Assembly (NCBI GenBank): GCA_023229525.1
Contig: JALNZC010000021.1
Span: forward strand, 1 to 64,000
Direction of reading: 5' to 3'
Length of the DNA: 64,000 nt
Origin: Bacteroidales bacterium
Lineage (GTDB): Bacteria; Bacteroidota; Bacteroidia; Bacteroidales; FEN-979
The position numbers and the translations under genes are program-made. The notes under the pieces were generated by a model. It saw only the letters and a program-made list of their open reading frames with translations, searched no databases and was not told the DNA's origin. Positions 27,319 to 35,793 of this stretch are shown here, piece by piece; within the stretch, counting starts at the first letter, position 1; each line of letters starts with the position of its first letter.

Positions 27319-28476
27319 ATGAAAACCGGGATATTTATCGTGTTTGTCAGCATAGTCACACTTATTTATGGTCTGGTCAATTTTTATATTTTTTCAAGAG
27401 CGGTACAGGCCTTCCCCCATGGAAGTTCAGCCAGGATTTGGTTTACCACCGCATTCTGGTTGATTGCTTCAACCTTTGTACTGGCCAGGATACTTGAACG
27501 TCCATTACCCTGTGAATTCACCGGGATCATCACCTGGATCGGCTCATTCTGGCTGGCATTCATGCTTTATTTTATCATGGTTGTCATTCTGATTGACCTC
27601 GTAAGGTTATCCGAATATTTTTTCCATTGGTTACCTTCTGTTTTTTATCTTGATTACCAGAAGACCAAAACCATTGTTTTTATTGTTTCCGTTGCTTTGG
27701 TTTCCTTTGTAGTCATTGCCGGATTCATCAACGCAAGGATTTCAAGGATTAAAGAACTTGAACTGCATATCGACAAAAAGGTACCGGGTGAAAAATCGTT
27801 AACGATCGTGATAGCCTCTGACATTCATCTGGGAACGCTCATAGCCCGGCGGAAAGCAACACGACTGGTAGAAACCATCAATTCCTTAAAACCCGAAATC
27901 GTTTTATTGGTAGGTGATATTGTGGATGAGGATCTGGCGCCGGTGATCAAAAATGATCTCGGGAATTCACTTTCCAGAATTCAATCGAAACTGGGTGTTT
28001 TTGCCGTCACAGGCAATCATGAATATATTGGCGGAGTCGAACCGGCTGTGAAATATCTTCAGCAACATGGAATAACAATGTTACGTGATACCACTATCCT
28101 TGTTGATCAGCGGTTTTACCTCGCAGGCCGGGAAGATCGTGACAGACCGCGGTTTACAGGAAAAAACCGGGCAACGCTGGAGGAGGTATTGAAAGGGATC
28201 GATCGCTCCTACCCCGTTATCCTGATGGATCATCAGCCATTTTCATTGAATAAAACAGAGGCTCAGGGTGTTGATTTATCACTTTTCGGTCATACGCATC
28301 ATGGACAATTATGGCCATTCAATTATATCACAAAAGCCATCTATGATATAAGCTGGGGTTATAAACTTATCGGTAAAACCCATTTTTATGTTTCGTCCGG
28401 TTTTGGCACCTGGGGTCCCCCGGTTCGTCTTGGAAACCGTCCTGAAATTGTTCTGATCAAGCTTACTTTTAATTAG
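27319..28476 (+). CDS. Membrane-anchored metallophosphoesterase (YkuE/YaeI-like)
   Basis: 385 residues, ATG at 27319, with a purine-rich AAGGAAAGG just upstream. The first ~140 residues hold four hydrophobic helices. The calcineurin-type domain follows with its metal ligands in order: SDIHLG (Asp ~168, His ~170), VGDIVDED (~198-205), TGNHEY (~231-236), DHQP, and GHTHHGQLWP near residue 332. Proteins of this layout hydrolyse phosphodiester or pyrophosphate bonds in phospholipids or related substrates; the exact substrate is unknown. It is divergently transcribed from the PUL regulator and is probably unrelated to glucan use. Confidence 0.9.
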   Translation: MKTGIFIVFVSIVTLIYGLVNFYIFSRAVQAFPHGSSARIWFTTAFWLIASTFVLARILERPLPCEFTGIITWIGSFWLAFMLYFIMVVILIDLVRLSEYFFHWLPSVFYLDYQKTKTIVFIVSVALVSFVVIAGFINARISRIKELELHIDKKVPGEKSLTIVIASDIHLGTLIARRKATRLVETINSLKPEIVLLVGDIVDEDLAPVIKNDLGNSLSRIQSKLGVFAVTGNHEYIGGVEPAVKYLQQHGITMLRDTTILVDQRFYLAGREDRDRPRFTGKNRATLEEVLKGIDRSYPVILMDHQPFSLNKTEAQGVDLSLFGHTHHGQLWPFNYITKAIYDISWGYKLIGKTHFYVSSGFGTWGPPVRLGNRPEIVLIKLTFN

Positions 28477-28526
28477 TACCCACCCCCGGCCCCACTTTAC
28501 ATGTTGGTAGGGGTTTGGGGTGAGTA
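28477..28526. repeat. C/G-rich intergenic palindrome
   Basis: Left arm TACCCACCCCCGGCCCC is the same as the left arm at 30,476 and, reversed, at 30,656-30,673; the right arm is GGGGTGAGTA. It sits between two co-oriented genes, right after the metallophosphoesterase stop. Confidence 0.6.
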
Positions 28527-28574
28527 AATGGAAAATCCCCCGCTTACAATGGGGAGTTTCATTAAACAAACATT

Positions 28575-29807
28575 ATGCACAAACCTTCTCTTCACCTTTT
28601 TACTACGGTCACAATTTTTTTTGTTCTTGGAATAATCATTCTAATTGGTTTCCTGATATATTCTTCAAGGAAGAATATCCAACTCCGGAAAGCGGTATTC
28701 AAGCAGCATATGGCTTATAAAATCAATATTGACAGCCTGGAAATGATTACCGGAAATGTAGGCGAAAGTCAGAACCTGGCTTCACTTCTTTCGCCTTATG
28801 TTTCCGGTCAGATTATAGATAGGATTGCTAAGGAAACAAGGAATGTCTTTGATGTCAGGAAAATGCGTTCAGGGAATCGTTTTGCAAGAATTTCGACGAA
28901 GGATTCCATTCATCGTACGCTATTTTTTATTTATGAGGTAAACGATATTGATTTTATCGTTTACGATTTCCGGGATTCATTGCGTGTTTACAGCGATAAA
29001 AAGAAAGTCACTAAGCTCAATCGTACCGCCAGGGGGATCATCACGAGTTCGTTGTGGAATTGTTTTCTTGAAAACCGGATGGATCTTAACCTGGGCCTGA
29101 GTCTATCGGATGTCTATGCGTGGACCGTTGATTTTTATGGTTTGCAAAAGGGCGATGGGTTCACTGTGATTTATGATGAATTGTTTGTTGACAATACACC
29201 TGTGGGTATTGACCGGATCCGGGTTGCCGTTTTCACCAGCAGTGGTAAAGACTATTATGCATTTTATTTCGATCAACCCGGTGGTGGTGATTATTTTGAT
29301 CAATCCGGGCAAAGTCTGCGACGGTCATTTTTGAAGGCGCCATTAAAGTTCTCCCGTATCAGCTCACGCTATACCGCATCGCGAATGCATCCCATCCTTC
29401 GTATTTCACGTCCCCATTTTGGAGTAGACTATGCTGCTCCAAGGGGAACACCTGTCGTTGCATTGGGGGACGGCCGGGTCACGGAAATGGGCTGGCATGG
29501 CGGTTATGGCCGGTTCATAAGCATCCGGCACAATACGGTCTTTACTTCTACATATGCCCACTTATCAGGATATGCAAGAGGGCTAAGAAATGGGTTGCCG
29601 GTCAAACAGGGTGATTTGATCGGTTACGTGGGAAGCAGCGGTCTTTCCACCGGAGCACATCTTGATTTCCGGGTTTACAAAAATGGAAGTCCCACCAATC
29701 CGTTAAAACTTGAATCTCCAGCGGCCAATCCGGTTGAACCAACGGTCATGGATAAGTTCCGAAAGCTGGCAGATTCAATGAGAGTCCAGTTGGATTCTGT
29801 ACGATGA
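28575..29807 (+). CDS. M23 (LytM-type) peptidase, membrane anchored
   Basis: 410 residues, ATG at 28575. An N-terminal helix (~10-29) anchors it to the inner membrane. Residues ~40-255 form a long OapA/PT-like N-terminal region. The M23 domain spans ~270-380: RYTASRMHPILRISRPHFGVDYAAP supplies the His and Asp zinc ligands, then GDGRVTEMGWHGGYGRFISI, TYAHLSGYARGL and STGAHLDFRVYKNG. The last motif reads HLDF where classical LytM reads HLHF, a variation common in Bacteroidota relatives. Likely role: cleavage of peptidoglycan cross-links or activation of amidases in the periplasm. It lies 98 bp after the metallophosphoesterase. Confidence 0.92.
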   Translation: MHKPSLHLFTTVTIFFVLGIIILIGFLIYSSRKNIQLRKAVFKQHMAYKINIDSLEMITGNVGESQNLASLLSPYVSGQIIDRIAKETRNVFDVRKMRSGNRFARISTKDSIHRTLFFIYEVNDIDFIVYDFRDSLRVYSDKKKVTKLNRTARGIITSSLWNCFLENRMDLNLGLSLSDVYAWTVDFYGLQKGDGFTVIYDELFVDNTPVGIDRIRVAVFTSSGKDYYAFYFDQPGGGDYFDQSGQSLRRSFLKAPLKFSRISSRYTASRMHPILRISRPHFGVDYAAPRGTPVVALGDGRVTEMGWHGGYGRFISIRHNTVFTSTYAHLSGYARGLRNGLPVKQGDLIGYVGSSGLSTGAHLDFRVYKNGSPTNPLKLESPAANPVEPTVMDKFRKLADSMRVQLDSVR

Positions 29808-29813
29808 ACAAAT

Positions 29814-29861
29814 GGGCAAGTGGACAAGTGGGAAAGTGGGTAAGTGGGCAAGTGAACGGGT
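29814..29861. repeat. Octamer word repeat (GGGCAAGT type)
   Basis: Six consecutive 8-nt units directly after the M23 peptidase stop: GGGCAAGT, GGACAAGT, GGGAAAGT, GGGTAAGT, GGGCAAGT and a degenerate GAACGGGT. Confidence 0.8.
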
Positions 29862-29869
29862 GGTGAATA

Positions 29870-30322
29870 TCAGAGTAATCCCGCGTTTTTCAGGATTTCC
29901 CGAAGTTTTGGCTGGTGTTCGGCATAGTCGCGAAGTGCAGAGAGCGTTTTGGCGTTTTCTTTTTTCATCGGAGCCAATGACAATTTGCGGTCCCAGAAAG
30001 CAAAGCCAAACACGCTCACCATCATAGCGGTGAAAATGCCGATAAAGGCCCAGAGAAAATTGAAAAGCTGGTCGAACCGGGCATTAATTTCAGATCGAAG
30101 GCCCATAAATTGCTTGTCAACTGCTTCGAATCGTATATTCATCTCTAAACGAAGGCCATCGACTTTTGAATCGATTTTGGCATTAAGCGCTTCCACCTTT
30201 TGTTCCGTCCTGATAATCCGGTCGCGGTCGTCAAGGGTATAAGGGATCTCCTTGGTTTCTGCCATACTAATTGTTGGTAACATCAGCAGGAAAAAAACAA
30301 TAATTTTCTGAATGTTTTTCAT
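29870..30322 (-). CDS. Small exported coiled-coil membrane protein of unknown function
   Basis: 150 residues, ATG at 30322. Signal peptide MKNIQKIIVFFLLMLPTISMA, then YTLDDRDRIIRTEQKVEALNAKI, a heptad-like coiled coil to about residue 87. One membrane helix follows (FNFLWAFIGIFTAMMVSVFGFAFW), with a basic tail ending KLREILKNAGLL. Proteins with a DRDR-IR-E-K-EAL coiled coil and a terminal helix are widespread but uncharacterised; I do not know the function. It stands alone, convergent with the M23 gene, with a 442-bp spacer upstream. Confidence 0.8.
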   Translation of the reverse strand: MKNIQKIIVFFLLMLPTISMAETKEIPYTLDDRDRIIRTEQKVEALNAKIDSKVDGLRLEMNIRFEAVDKQFMGLRSEINARFDQLFNFLWAFIGIFTAMMVSVFGFAFWDRKLSLAPMKKENAKTLSALRDYAEHQPKLREILKNAGLL

Positions 30323-30475
30323 TGTTGTTACGGATTAAAAATATAGAGCTTAATCCGGTTAAGTATACAAAGGTAATACAGTTTTGGAGAATAGTTTTAA
30401 GCAACCAGGAAAAAATATGCATCCGGATAGCTAAGTTTTACCCATTATAAATACCCACACCTTCTGCCTAACATC

Positions 30476-30526
30476 TACCCACCCCCGGCCCCTCCCTACG
30501 AGTAGGGAGGGGTGTTGGGGTGGGTG
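30476..30526. repeat. Nested C/G-rich palindrome
   Basis: Outer arms ACCCACCCC (30,477-30,485) and GGGGTGGGT (30,517-30,525). Inner arms CCCCTCCCTA (30,489-30,498) and TAGGGAGGGG (30,503-30,512) around CGAG. Confidence 0.7.
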
Positions 30527-30636
30527 AATAGCACTGAATTGGAGTGTAGCTAACGATATCCCAGTAATTTAAACATTTCCATTATACATCTTGAATTGTT
30601 TTATAACATTGCAAACCCCTCAAAGCAAGCTATTCT

Positions 30637-30673
30637 CCCCTCCCTTCGAGAAGGGAGGGGCCGGGGGTGGGTA
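30637..30673. repeat. C/G-rich palindrome, inverted relative to 30,476
   Basis: Arms CCCCTCCCTT (30,637-30,646) and AAGGGAGGGG (30,651-30,660) around CGAG, followed by CCGGGGGTGGGTA, the reverse complement of the left end of the copies at 28,477 and 30,476. Confidence 0.7.
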
Positions 30674-30764
30674 CTTTTATGGGATATGTACTTTTAAACA
30701 ACTCAATTGTTAATCAAAAAGTCCGAATAGTGCCCATGTTAATTGTGTTGATTTTATAGATATT

Positions 30765-31268
30765 TTACCTTGCAAAAGGATGCTCATTCTTCCACATTTT
30801 CCAGATCAGGAAAACCGGAAATAACGCCCAGGGAGCATTGGCAAAAAGAACCAGAGGCAAATTTTTTGCAGGTGTCGGCCCGAAGATTTCTTCACTGCAA
30901 ATGATAAAGACATTGGTAAAGAGGATAGACATGACAATAAAAGTTGGGATCCGTATCCATTCTTTCCCTTTAATAAAGGCATAAACTGCAAGTGCATAAT
31001 AAGGACCGAAGAGGATTACATCCAGCCAAATAGTTGCTTTCCACCAAACCGGACGCAACCATTGGAGCGGATCGAAATTAGAACCCCACCAATGGACCAT
31101 ATCGATGAGAAATGGTAATGGCCATAACGGATAAGTAAAATCAGACGGGTTCTTGATAACCAACTGTTCCAAATCGACAATGTAGGTAATGTACAACAGA
31201 TTGAGCAGGAAAAATCCGATATAGATGTAATCGGTTTTTCTTTCTCGAAGGGGTAGGATATTATTCAT
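30765..31268 (-). CDS. EXPERA-domain (TMEM97/EBP-like) membrane protein
   Basis: 167 residues, ATG at 31268. Four hydrophobic helices: FFLLNLLYITYIVDL, a central one with WLDVILFGPYYALAVYAFIKG, one beginning WIRIPTFIVMSILFTNVFI, and LVLFANAPWALFPVFLIWKM. The order and spacing of acidic helix 1 (ITYIVDLEQL), DPLQWLRPVWWKA, FxxATYAFxKG-WIRxP and the AxxxLxPFxLIxxM-like last helix match human TMEM97 and other EXPERA proteins. Those bind or isomerise sterol-like lipids in eukaryotes; the bacterial role is unknown. Its start lies 11 bp after the stop of the SDR gene on the same strand, so the two are probably co-transcribed. The assignment rests on motif order, not a search. Confidence 0.7.
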   Translation of the reverse strand: MNNILPLRERKTDYIYIGFFLLNLLYITYIVDLEQLVIKNPSDFTYPLWPLPFLIDMVHWWGSNFDPLQWLRPVWWKATIWLDVILFGPYYALAVYAFIKGKEWIRIPTFIVMSILFTNVFIICSEEIFGPTPAKNLPLVLFANAPWALFPVFLIWKMWKNEHPFAR

Positions 31269-31279
31269 AGGCTTGTGGT

Positions 31280-32116
31280 CTAAAGGTCGGTAAAAATAGA
31301 AAGATTCTTCTTCTTCCGGGCTGTAGTCGCCATTTGTTTAGCTATGGTCAATCTGAATTTGGGAATATTGGAAATGAAAGCCCCGATCCTGACGGATAAA
31401 TCGGAATACATCAGCGGTCTGGGATGCAGAATGAGCCGAATCAGGTCACTGGCAACATCTTCCGGGGTTTTTGGCTTCGTGAAACGTTTTGTAATAAAAT
31501 TTTTTTTACCTGCCATCAGAAAATCCTGGTCCACCTCTCCTATTCTTGATTCAGGTTTTGAATCTGTTTTGATATAACCAGGGAAATATTCGCAGACCGT
31601 GATTTCTGTTCCTGCCCATTCGGCCTGAATGGTTCTGGTCCAAGCTGAAAATGCAGCTTTGGAACAAACATAGGGTGAATAAAACGGGATGCCCATCATA
31701 AATCCGGGAGAACCTATATTGATGATCTGTCCTTTACCTTGTTTTCTCATGTGACGTATGGCATCCAGGGTCAAAATAACAGGGGCCATAAGATTTGTCG
31801 AAAAAGCCTGTTGCAGATCGTGCGGTTCAACTACATCCGACTTTGCGACAATGATACTGGCTGCATTATTGACTAAAATATCGATGTGTCCATAGTGTTC
31901 AACTACCTTCCTGATCATGTCATGGCATTGAGAAGGATCAGTTAGGTCTGCAGCGATTATGAGCGGGTTCTTCATCCGGGTGGCAATCTCTTCCAATTTT
32001 TCTTTTCGTCGTGAAGAAATGGCAACTCTTGCACCGTAGTGGTCGAACGCTAACGCCGCTGCAGCACCGATTCCGCCGGAAGCACCCGTGATCAGGATAA
32101 TTTTGCCTGTTAACAT
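31280..32116 (-). CDS. Short-chain dehydrogenase/reductase (SDR)
   Basis: 278 residues from the ATG at 32116, placed right before the nucleotide-binding fold; a TTG at 32149 would add eleven residues of no known use. Classical SDR features: TGASGGIG at ~8-15, NNAA near 83, the catalytic Ser in NIGSPGF, and Tyr/Lys in YVCSKAA near 148-154. About 50 C-terminal residues after the substrate loop (TKRFTKPKTPEDVASDLIRLI) resemble DHRS7-type or corticosteroid-dehydrogenase-like SDRs. Cytoplasmic, NAD(P)-dependent; substrate unknown. Pairing with the downstream EXPERA-like gene hints at a lipid or isoprenoid substrate, which is only a guess. Confidence 0.88.
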   Translation of the reverse strand: MLTGKIILITGASGGIGAAAALAFDHYGARVAISSRRKEKLEEIATRMKNPLIIAADLTDPSQCHDMIRKVVEHYGHIDILVNNAASIIVAKSDVVEPHDLQQAFSTNLMAPVILTLDAIRHMRKQGKGQIINIGSPGFMMGIPFYSPYVCSKAAFSAWTRTIQAEWAGTEITVCEYFPGYIKTDSKPESRIGEVDQDFLMAGKKNFITKRFTKPKTPEDVASDLIRLILHPRPLMYSDLSVRIGAFISNIPKFRLTIAKQMATTARKKKNLSIFTDL

Positions 32117-32186
32117 GAAAAAAAATCGTAAATAAGGTAGTGGTGGCAAAAATAGTAATATTGTTTCGTGAATCTTAAAATTTCCT

Positions 32187-32194
32187 TAGGTTTG
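32187..32194 (+). promoter_or_regulatory. Candidate -7 box (TAGGTTTG) for galM
   Basis: TAGGTTTG fits TAnnTTTG. Transcription would begin near 32,200, which rules out the ATG at 32,197 and supports the one at 32,218. Confidence 0.5.
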
Positions 32195-32217
32195 TAATGA
32201 ATTCAAATCCAAGAACC

Positions 32218-33381
32218 ATGAAACGGATTTCCCGGATTTTCCTTCCCGGAGTAATAATATTAATTCTTGCATCCTGTCAGAATAATAGTAATGTCAAAGT
32301 CAATGTATCTTTTAATGAACATAAGGAAGCAGATTCCCAAAATATTGTATCTATGAAAACAGCGTTTGGAACCGTTGATCATAAACCGGTATTTTTATAT
32401 ACCCTGACCAATACCAACGGCCTTACCGTTAAAATTACCAATTATGGAGGGATCATCACTTCAATCCTGATGCCCGATAAATACGGGAAACCGGGCGATA
32501 TCGTTCTGGGCTATGACGGCCTGAAGGACTATATTGCCAATAGTCCTTATTTTGGGGCCCTTGTTGGACGATATGCGAACAGGATTGCCAAGGGACGGTT
32601 TATATTAGACGGAAAAACATATAAATTGGCAATCAATAATGGGAATAATGCGCTTCATGGAGGATTAAAAGGTTTCGACAAAGTTGTTTGGGATGTCTCA
32701 GAACTCAAGGATTCTACCCGGGCAGGATTGATCCTTACTTATGTCAGCAAGGATGGTGAAGAGGGTTATCCCGGTAATTTGAAAATAAAAGCCATATATA
32801 CCCTGAACGAAAACGACGAACTCATTCTCCAGATAGAAGCTACAACCGACAAACCAACCCCGGTCAACATATGCAATCACACCTATTTCAATCTCAGTGA
32901 AGCCGATACAAATATCCTGGGACATATAGTTACCCTTTACGCAGATCAATTTACCGAGGTGAACGGTGAACTGATCCCAACCGGGAAACTTCCGTCGGTA
33001 AGGGGAACACCCATGGATTTCATTACATCGGTGGCTATTGGTGCGGGCATCGATAAGGTAAGAGGAGGTTATGACCATAACTATGTCCTGAGGAAAAAAC
33101 CTGGAGAATTAGCGCTTGCTACTCAGGTATTTGATCCCAGGACCGGCCGGCAGGTGGAAATTCTTACGACACAGCCAGGTATTCAGTTCTATACGGGTAA
33201 CTTCCTGGATGGTACGATTCGCGGGAAGGGTGGAAAAATTTATAAAAAGCATTATGGATTTTGTCTTGAAACCCAGCATTTCCCGGATTCCCCAAATCAA
33301 CCCAATTTTCCTACCACGATTTTGATGCCAGGAAAAACCTATTCTGAAACGACCATTTATAAATTTTCAGTTTTAAAATAA
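32218..33381 (+). CDS. galM: Aldose 1-epimerase, lipoprotein form
   Basis: 387 residues from the ATG at 32218. This start is preferred over the ATG at 32197 because the promoter-like box lies at 32187-32194 and because MKRISRIFLPGVIILILASC is a lipoprotein signal with lipobox LASC. GalM features: ITNYGGIITSILMPDKYG, GYDGLKDY, GRYANRIAKGRF, NNALHGG (general base region), VNICNHTYFNLSE with the catalytic His, and GxDHNYVL-like GGYDHNYVL; the catalytic Glu lies near CLETQHFPDSPNQPNFP. It interconverts alpha and beta anomers of galactose or glucose, here in the periplasm or at the outer membrane. It is convergent with ppk2, 11 bp away; galK lies just beyond. Confidence 0.94.
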   Translation: MKRISRIFLPGVIILILASCQNNSNVKVNVSFNEHKEADSQNIVSMKTAFGTVDHKPVFLYTLTNTNGLTVKITNYGGIITSILMPDKYGKPGDIVLGYDGLKDYIANSPYFGALVGRYANRIAKGRFILDGKTYKLAINNGNNALHGGLKGFDKVVWDVSELKDSTRAGLILTYVSKDGEEGYPGNLKIKAIYTLNENDELILQIEATTDKPTPVNICNHTYFNLSEADTNILGHIVTLYADQFTEVNGELIPTGKLPSVRGTPMDFITSVAIGAGIDKVRGGYDHNYVLRKKPGELALATQVFDPRTGRQVEILTTQPGIQFYTGNFLDGTIRGKGGKIYKKHYGFCLETQHFPDSPNQPNFPTTILMPGKTYSETTIYKFSVLK

Positions 33382-33392
33382 CCCGACCTCGG

Positions 33393-34301
33393 TTAATATT
33401 TAATGGGAACAAAGGTTTGTTCGGCCATAGGTGGGCGTACATATGCTTTATCCCTTTCAAGAGGAGGCAGGATAATGGGTTCACGGGGTACCTCTTCGTA
33501 CGGTATCATGCTAAGCAAATGGCTGATGCAGTTTAGTCTAGCCCGCCGCTTGTCATCCGCTTCTACCACATACCAAGGTGATTGTTTTGTATCGGTATAA
33601 GCAAACATTTCATCTTTTGCTTTAGAATATTCGATCCATTTGGTCCGGGATTCCACATCCATCGGACTGATTTTCCAGCGACGTGTCGGATCTTCAATCC
33701 TTTGTTTGAACCGTTTTTCCTGTTCCTTATCACTTACCGAAAACCAGTATTTGATCACGATGATGCCTGACCGGATGAGCATGTTTTCAAAGCTGGGACA
33801 GGATCGCAGGAAATCCCAGTATTCTAATTCTGTACAGAAACCCATAACACGTTCGACCCCGGTACGGTTGTACCAGCTCCTGTCGAAAAGAACCAACTCC
33901 CCTGCCGCTGGCAGATGTGAGACATACCGTTGAAAATACCATTGGGTCTTTTCTTTTTCCGTAGGTATTCCCAGTGCAACTACCCGGCATATCCTGGGAT
34001 TAAGAGATTCGGTAATGCGCTTGATGGCGCCTCCCTTTCCGGCAGCATCACGGCCTTCGAACAGTACCACGACACGAAGTCCTTTGTATTTGATCCATTC
34101 CTGGAGCTGGACCAGCTCAAGCTGAAGTTTAGCCAACTCCTGTTCATACAAATGGCGGGGGAGCTTGTTGTTGCCTTCATCTTCCGGATCCTGCAATCCA
34201 GCAGTAACAACTTTTACCTGATCGTTCTCAACCTCGGAATGATCATGCTTTTTTTCGGATTTGGATTCTTTATCCTTGTGTTTATCTTTTTTATGACCCA
34301 T
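33393..34301 (-). CDS. ppk2: Polyphosphate kinase 2 family protein
   Basis: 302 residues, ATG at 34301. A charged Lys/His/Glu-rich N-terminal tail (~1-45) precedes the PPK2 domain: Walker A GRDAAGKGG at 83-91, the lid/linker region with ESLNPR and WYFQRYVSHLP, Walker B FDRSWYNR at ~139-146, and the C-terminal RRWKISPMD and WYVVEADDKRRARLN. It transfers phosphate between polyphosphate and nucleotides in the cytoplasm; a single-domain protein of this size is class I-like. It starts 14 bp after the galactokinase stop, so the two probably share a transcript. Confidence 0.94.
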   Translation of the reverse strand: MGHKKDKHKDKESKSEKKHDHSEVENDQVKVVTAGLQDPEDEGNNKLPRHLYEQELAKLQLELVQLQEWIKYKGLRVVVLFEGRDAAGKGGAIKRITESLNPRICRVVALGIPTEKEKTQWYFQRYVSHLPAAGELVLFDRSWYNRTGVERVMGFCTELEYWDFLRSCPSFENMLIRSGIIVIKYWFSVSDKEQEKRFKQRIEDPTRRWKISPMDVESRTKWIEYSKAKDEMFAYTDTKQSPWYVVEADDKRRARLNCISHLLSMIPYEEVPREPIILPPLERDKAYVRPPMAEQTFVPIKY

Positions 34302-34304
34302 CTC

Positions 34305-34336
34305 TATTTACGATTTTAGATTTTAGATTTACAATT
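34305..34336. repeat. Heptamer word repeat (GATTTTA type) over the galK stop
   Basis: GATTTTA, GATTTTA, GATTTAC in tandem, with TTTAC words on both sides. The galK stop codon and last residues lie in the repeat. Confidence 0.6.
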
Positions 34337-35497
34337 AATCTCCTTTACGCCGTCAGAAATTTCTGTATGGTAGAATATCGGTCTGATACCAGTTTTCGCA
34401 AAGTATCCGGATTCTACTTTTTCCATAAATACCGGGATAATATCTTTCCTGACCAGGTTCACGGTACAACCGCCAAATCCGGCTCCGGTCATGCGGGCGC
34501 CAATTACTCCATGGATTTTTTGTGCTTCTTCTACGAGGGTATCGAGCTCAACTCCTGTTACCTCATAGTTATCACGTAACGATTCATGCGATGCATTCAT
34601 CAGCGCCCCGAACTGGACCAGGTCTCCTTTATATAAACAGGATACAGCATTGAGTACCCGTTGGTTCTCGGAAATTACATGACGAGCCCGCCGGCGTATC
34701 AACTCATCCGGGATTTGATCCTGGATTTTATAAAACTGCATGTAACTGATCTCCCCGAGTTTTGAGAGCGGTATCAATGGGTTGAGATAGGTTACCGCCA
34801 GTTGACATTCGGCTACCCGTTCGTTATATTTTGAGCCGGCAAGCCCTCGCGACTTATTGGTGTTGGCAATGATCAATGCGAATCCGTTAAGAAGCACCGG
34901 AATGTTCTTATATTCCAATGTCTGACAATTCAGAAACAATGCATGATCCTTGCTCCCCATGCCAACGGCAAATTGATCCATGATGCCACAATTCACCCCT
35001 ACAAATTGGTTTTCGGCACGTTGGGCTAATTTGACCAGATCTACCATGGAGAGGTCTGTCGCATTTAATATGGTTGTCAGACCATAGGCAGTCACCATTT
35101 CAATTGAGGCTGAAGATGATAACCCGGCACTGTTAGGAATATCTCCGGAAAAAAGCATTTCAAATCCGGTCATCTCAATATTCAATTGCCGTAGCTGATC
35201 AATGATTCCCAGTGGATAGTTTACCCATTTGTTGTCAACCTTTTCGGAAAGCTCATTTAGTTTGATCTCACAACGAAAATCAAAATTGTTAGAGGCAAAT
35301 TTTATCGAATCTGTGGATGATGGTCTTATTAACAGATAGGTACCGTACTGCAGTGCGCAGGGAAGTACAAATCCCCCGTTATAATCGGTATGTTCACCAA
35401 TCAGGTTAACTCTTCCCGGAGCGAAGAAAACCCGCGGTTTGTCAGTCGGGTTGCTATATACAGAAAAAAAATATTCAAAGAGTTTATCGATATTCAT
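34316..35497 (-). CDS. galK: Galactokinase
   Basis: 393 residues, ATG at 35497. GHMP-kinase signatures: PGRVNLIGEHTDYNGGFVLP (28-47), PNSAGLSSSASIE (ATP loop), CGIMDQFAVGMG with the catalytic Asp, and RMTGAGFGGCTVNLV near the C terminus. It phosphorylates galactose to galactose 1-phosphate in the cytoplasm (Leloir pathway). The last residues (NCKSKI) and the stop codon lie inside a heptamer word repeat (GATTTTA), so the C terminus has been remodelled. It is followed by ppk2; galM lies nearby on the other strand. Confidence 0.95.
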   Translation of the reverse strand: MNIDKLFEYFFSVYSNPTDKPRVFFAPGRVNLIGEHTDYNGGFVLPCALQYGTYLLIRPSSTDSIKFASNNFDFRCEIKLNELSEKVDNKWVNYPLGIIDQLRQLNIEMTGFEMLFSGDIPNSAGLSSSASIEMVTAYGLTTILNATDLSMVDLVKLAQRAENQFVGVNCGIMDQFAVGMGSKDHALFLNCQTLEYKNIPVLLNGFALIIANTNKSRGLAGSKYNERVAECQLAVTYLNPLIPLSKLGEISYMQFYKIQDQIPDELIRRRARHVISENQRVLNAVSCLYKGDLVQFGALMNASHESLRDNYEVTGVELDTLVEEAQKIHGVIGARMTGAGFGGCTVNLVRKDIIPVFMEKVESGYFAKTGIRPIFYHTEISDGVKEINCKSKI

Positions 35498-35793
35498 AAT
35501 AGTCAGTAAAATATTCGATGACTAAATTAAACAATAAATGTCAAGAATAATAAGAACCCCAAAATTTTTATACCTTTCGGTGAATTGATAATTTTGCCAT
35601 TTAAACTACTTTTGATGATCGTCACTTGTAACATTGTGATTGCAGGATTATTTCTGTGTTGTATCGCTACTGTTGTTTCACAGGAAAGTGATATCATTAA
35701 CCCCGGAGGTTGTTGGAAATTCGGAAAGAATGGTTTGGAACTCCGGTTAAGCTTTTCATCATTTCTTCACTCATTGATTCATACTGATATCCT
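35498..35793. other. 296-bp upstream region of the GH92 gene
   Basis: No convincing gene. A near-consensus box TACCTTTC at 35,571-35,578 and a TACTTTTG at 35,606-35,613 could serve as promoters for the GH92 gene. A 60-70 codon frame here, ending in ATGA over the GH92 start, is judged unlikely to be a gene. Confidence 0.4.

Larger units (their letters stand above)
30323..30764. other. 442-bp spacer with two inverted C/G-rich palindromes
   Basis: No gene seen. It holds two related palindromes in opposite orientation (30,476-30,526 and 30,637-30,673) enclosing about 110 bp of AT-rich sequence. This arrangement looks like a small non-autonomous repeat pair, but no target duplication was identified. 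Confidence 0.6.
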
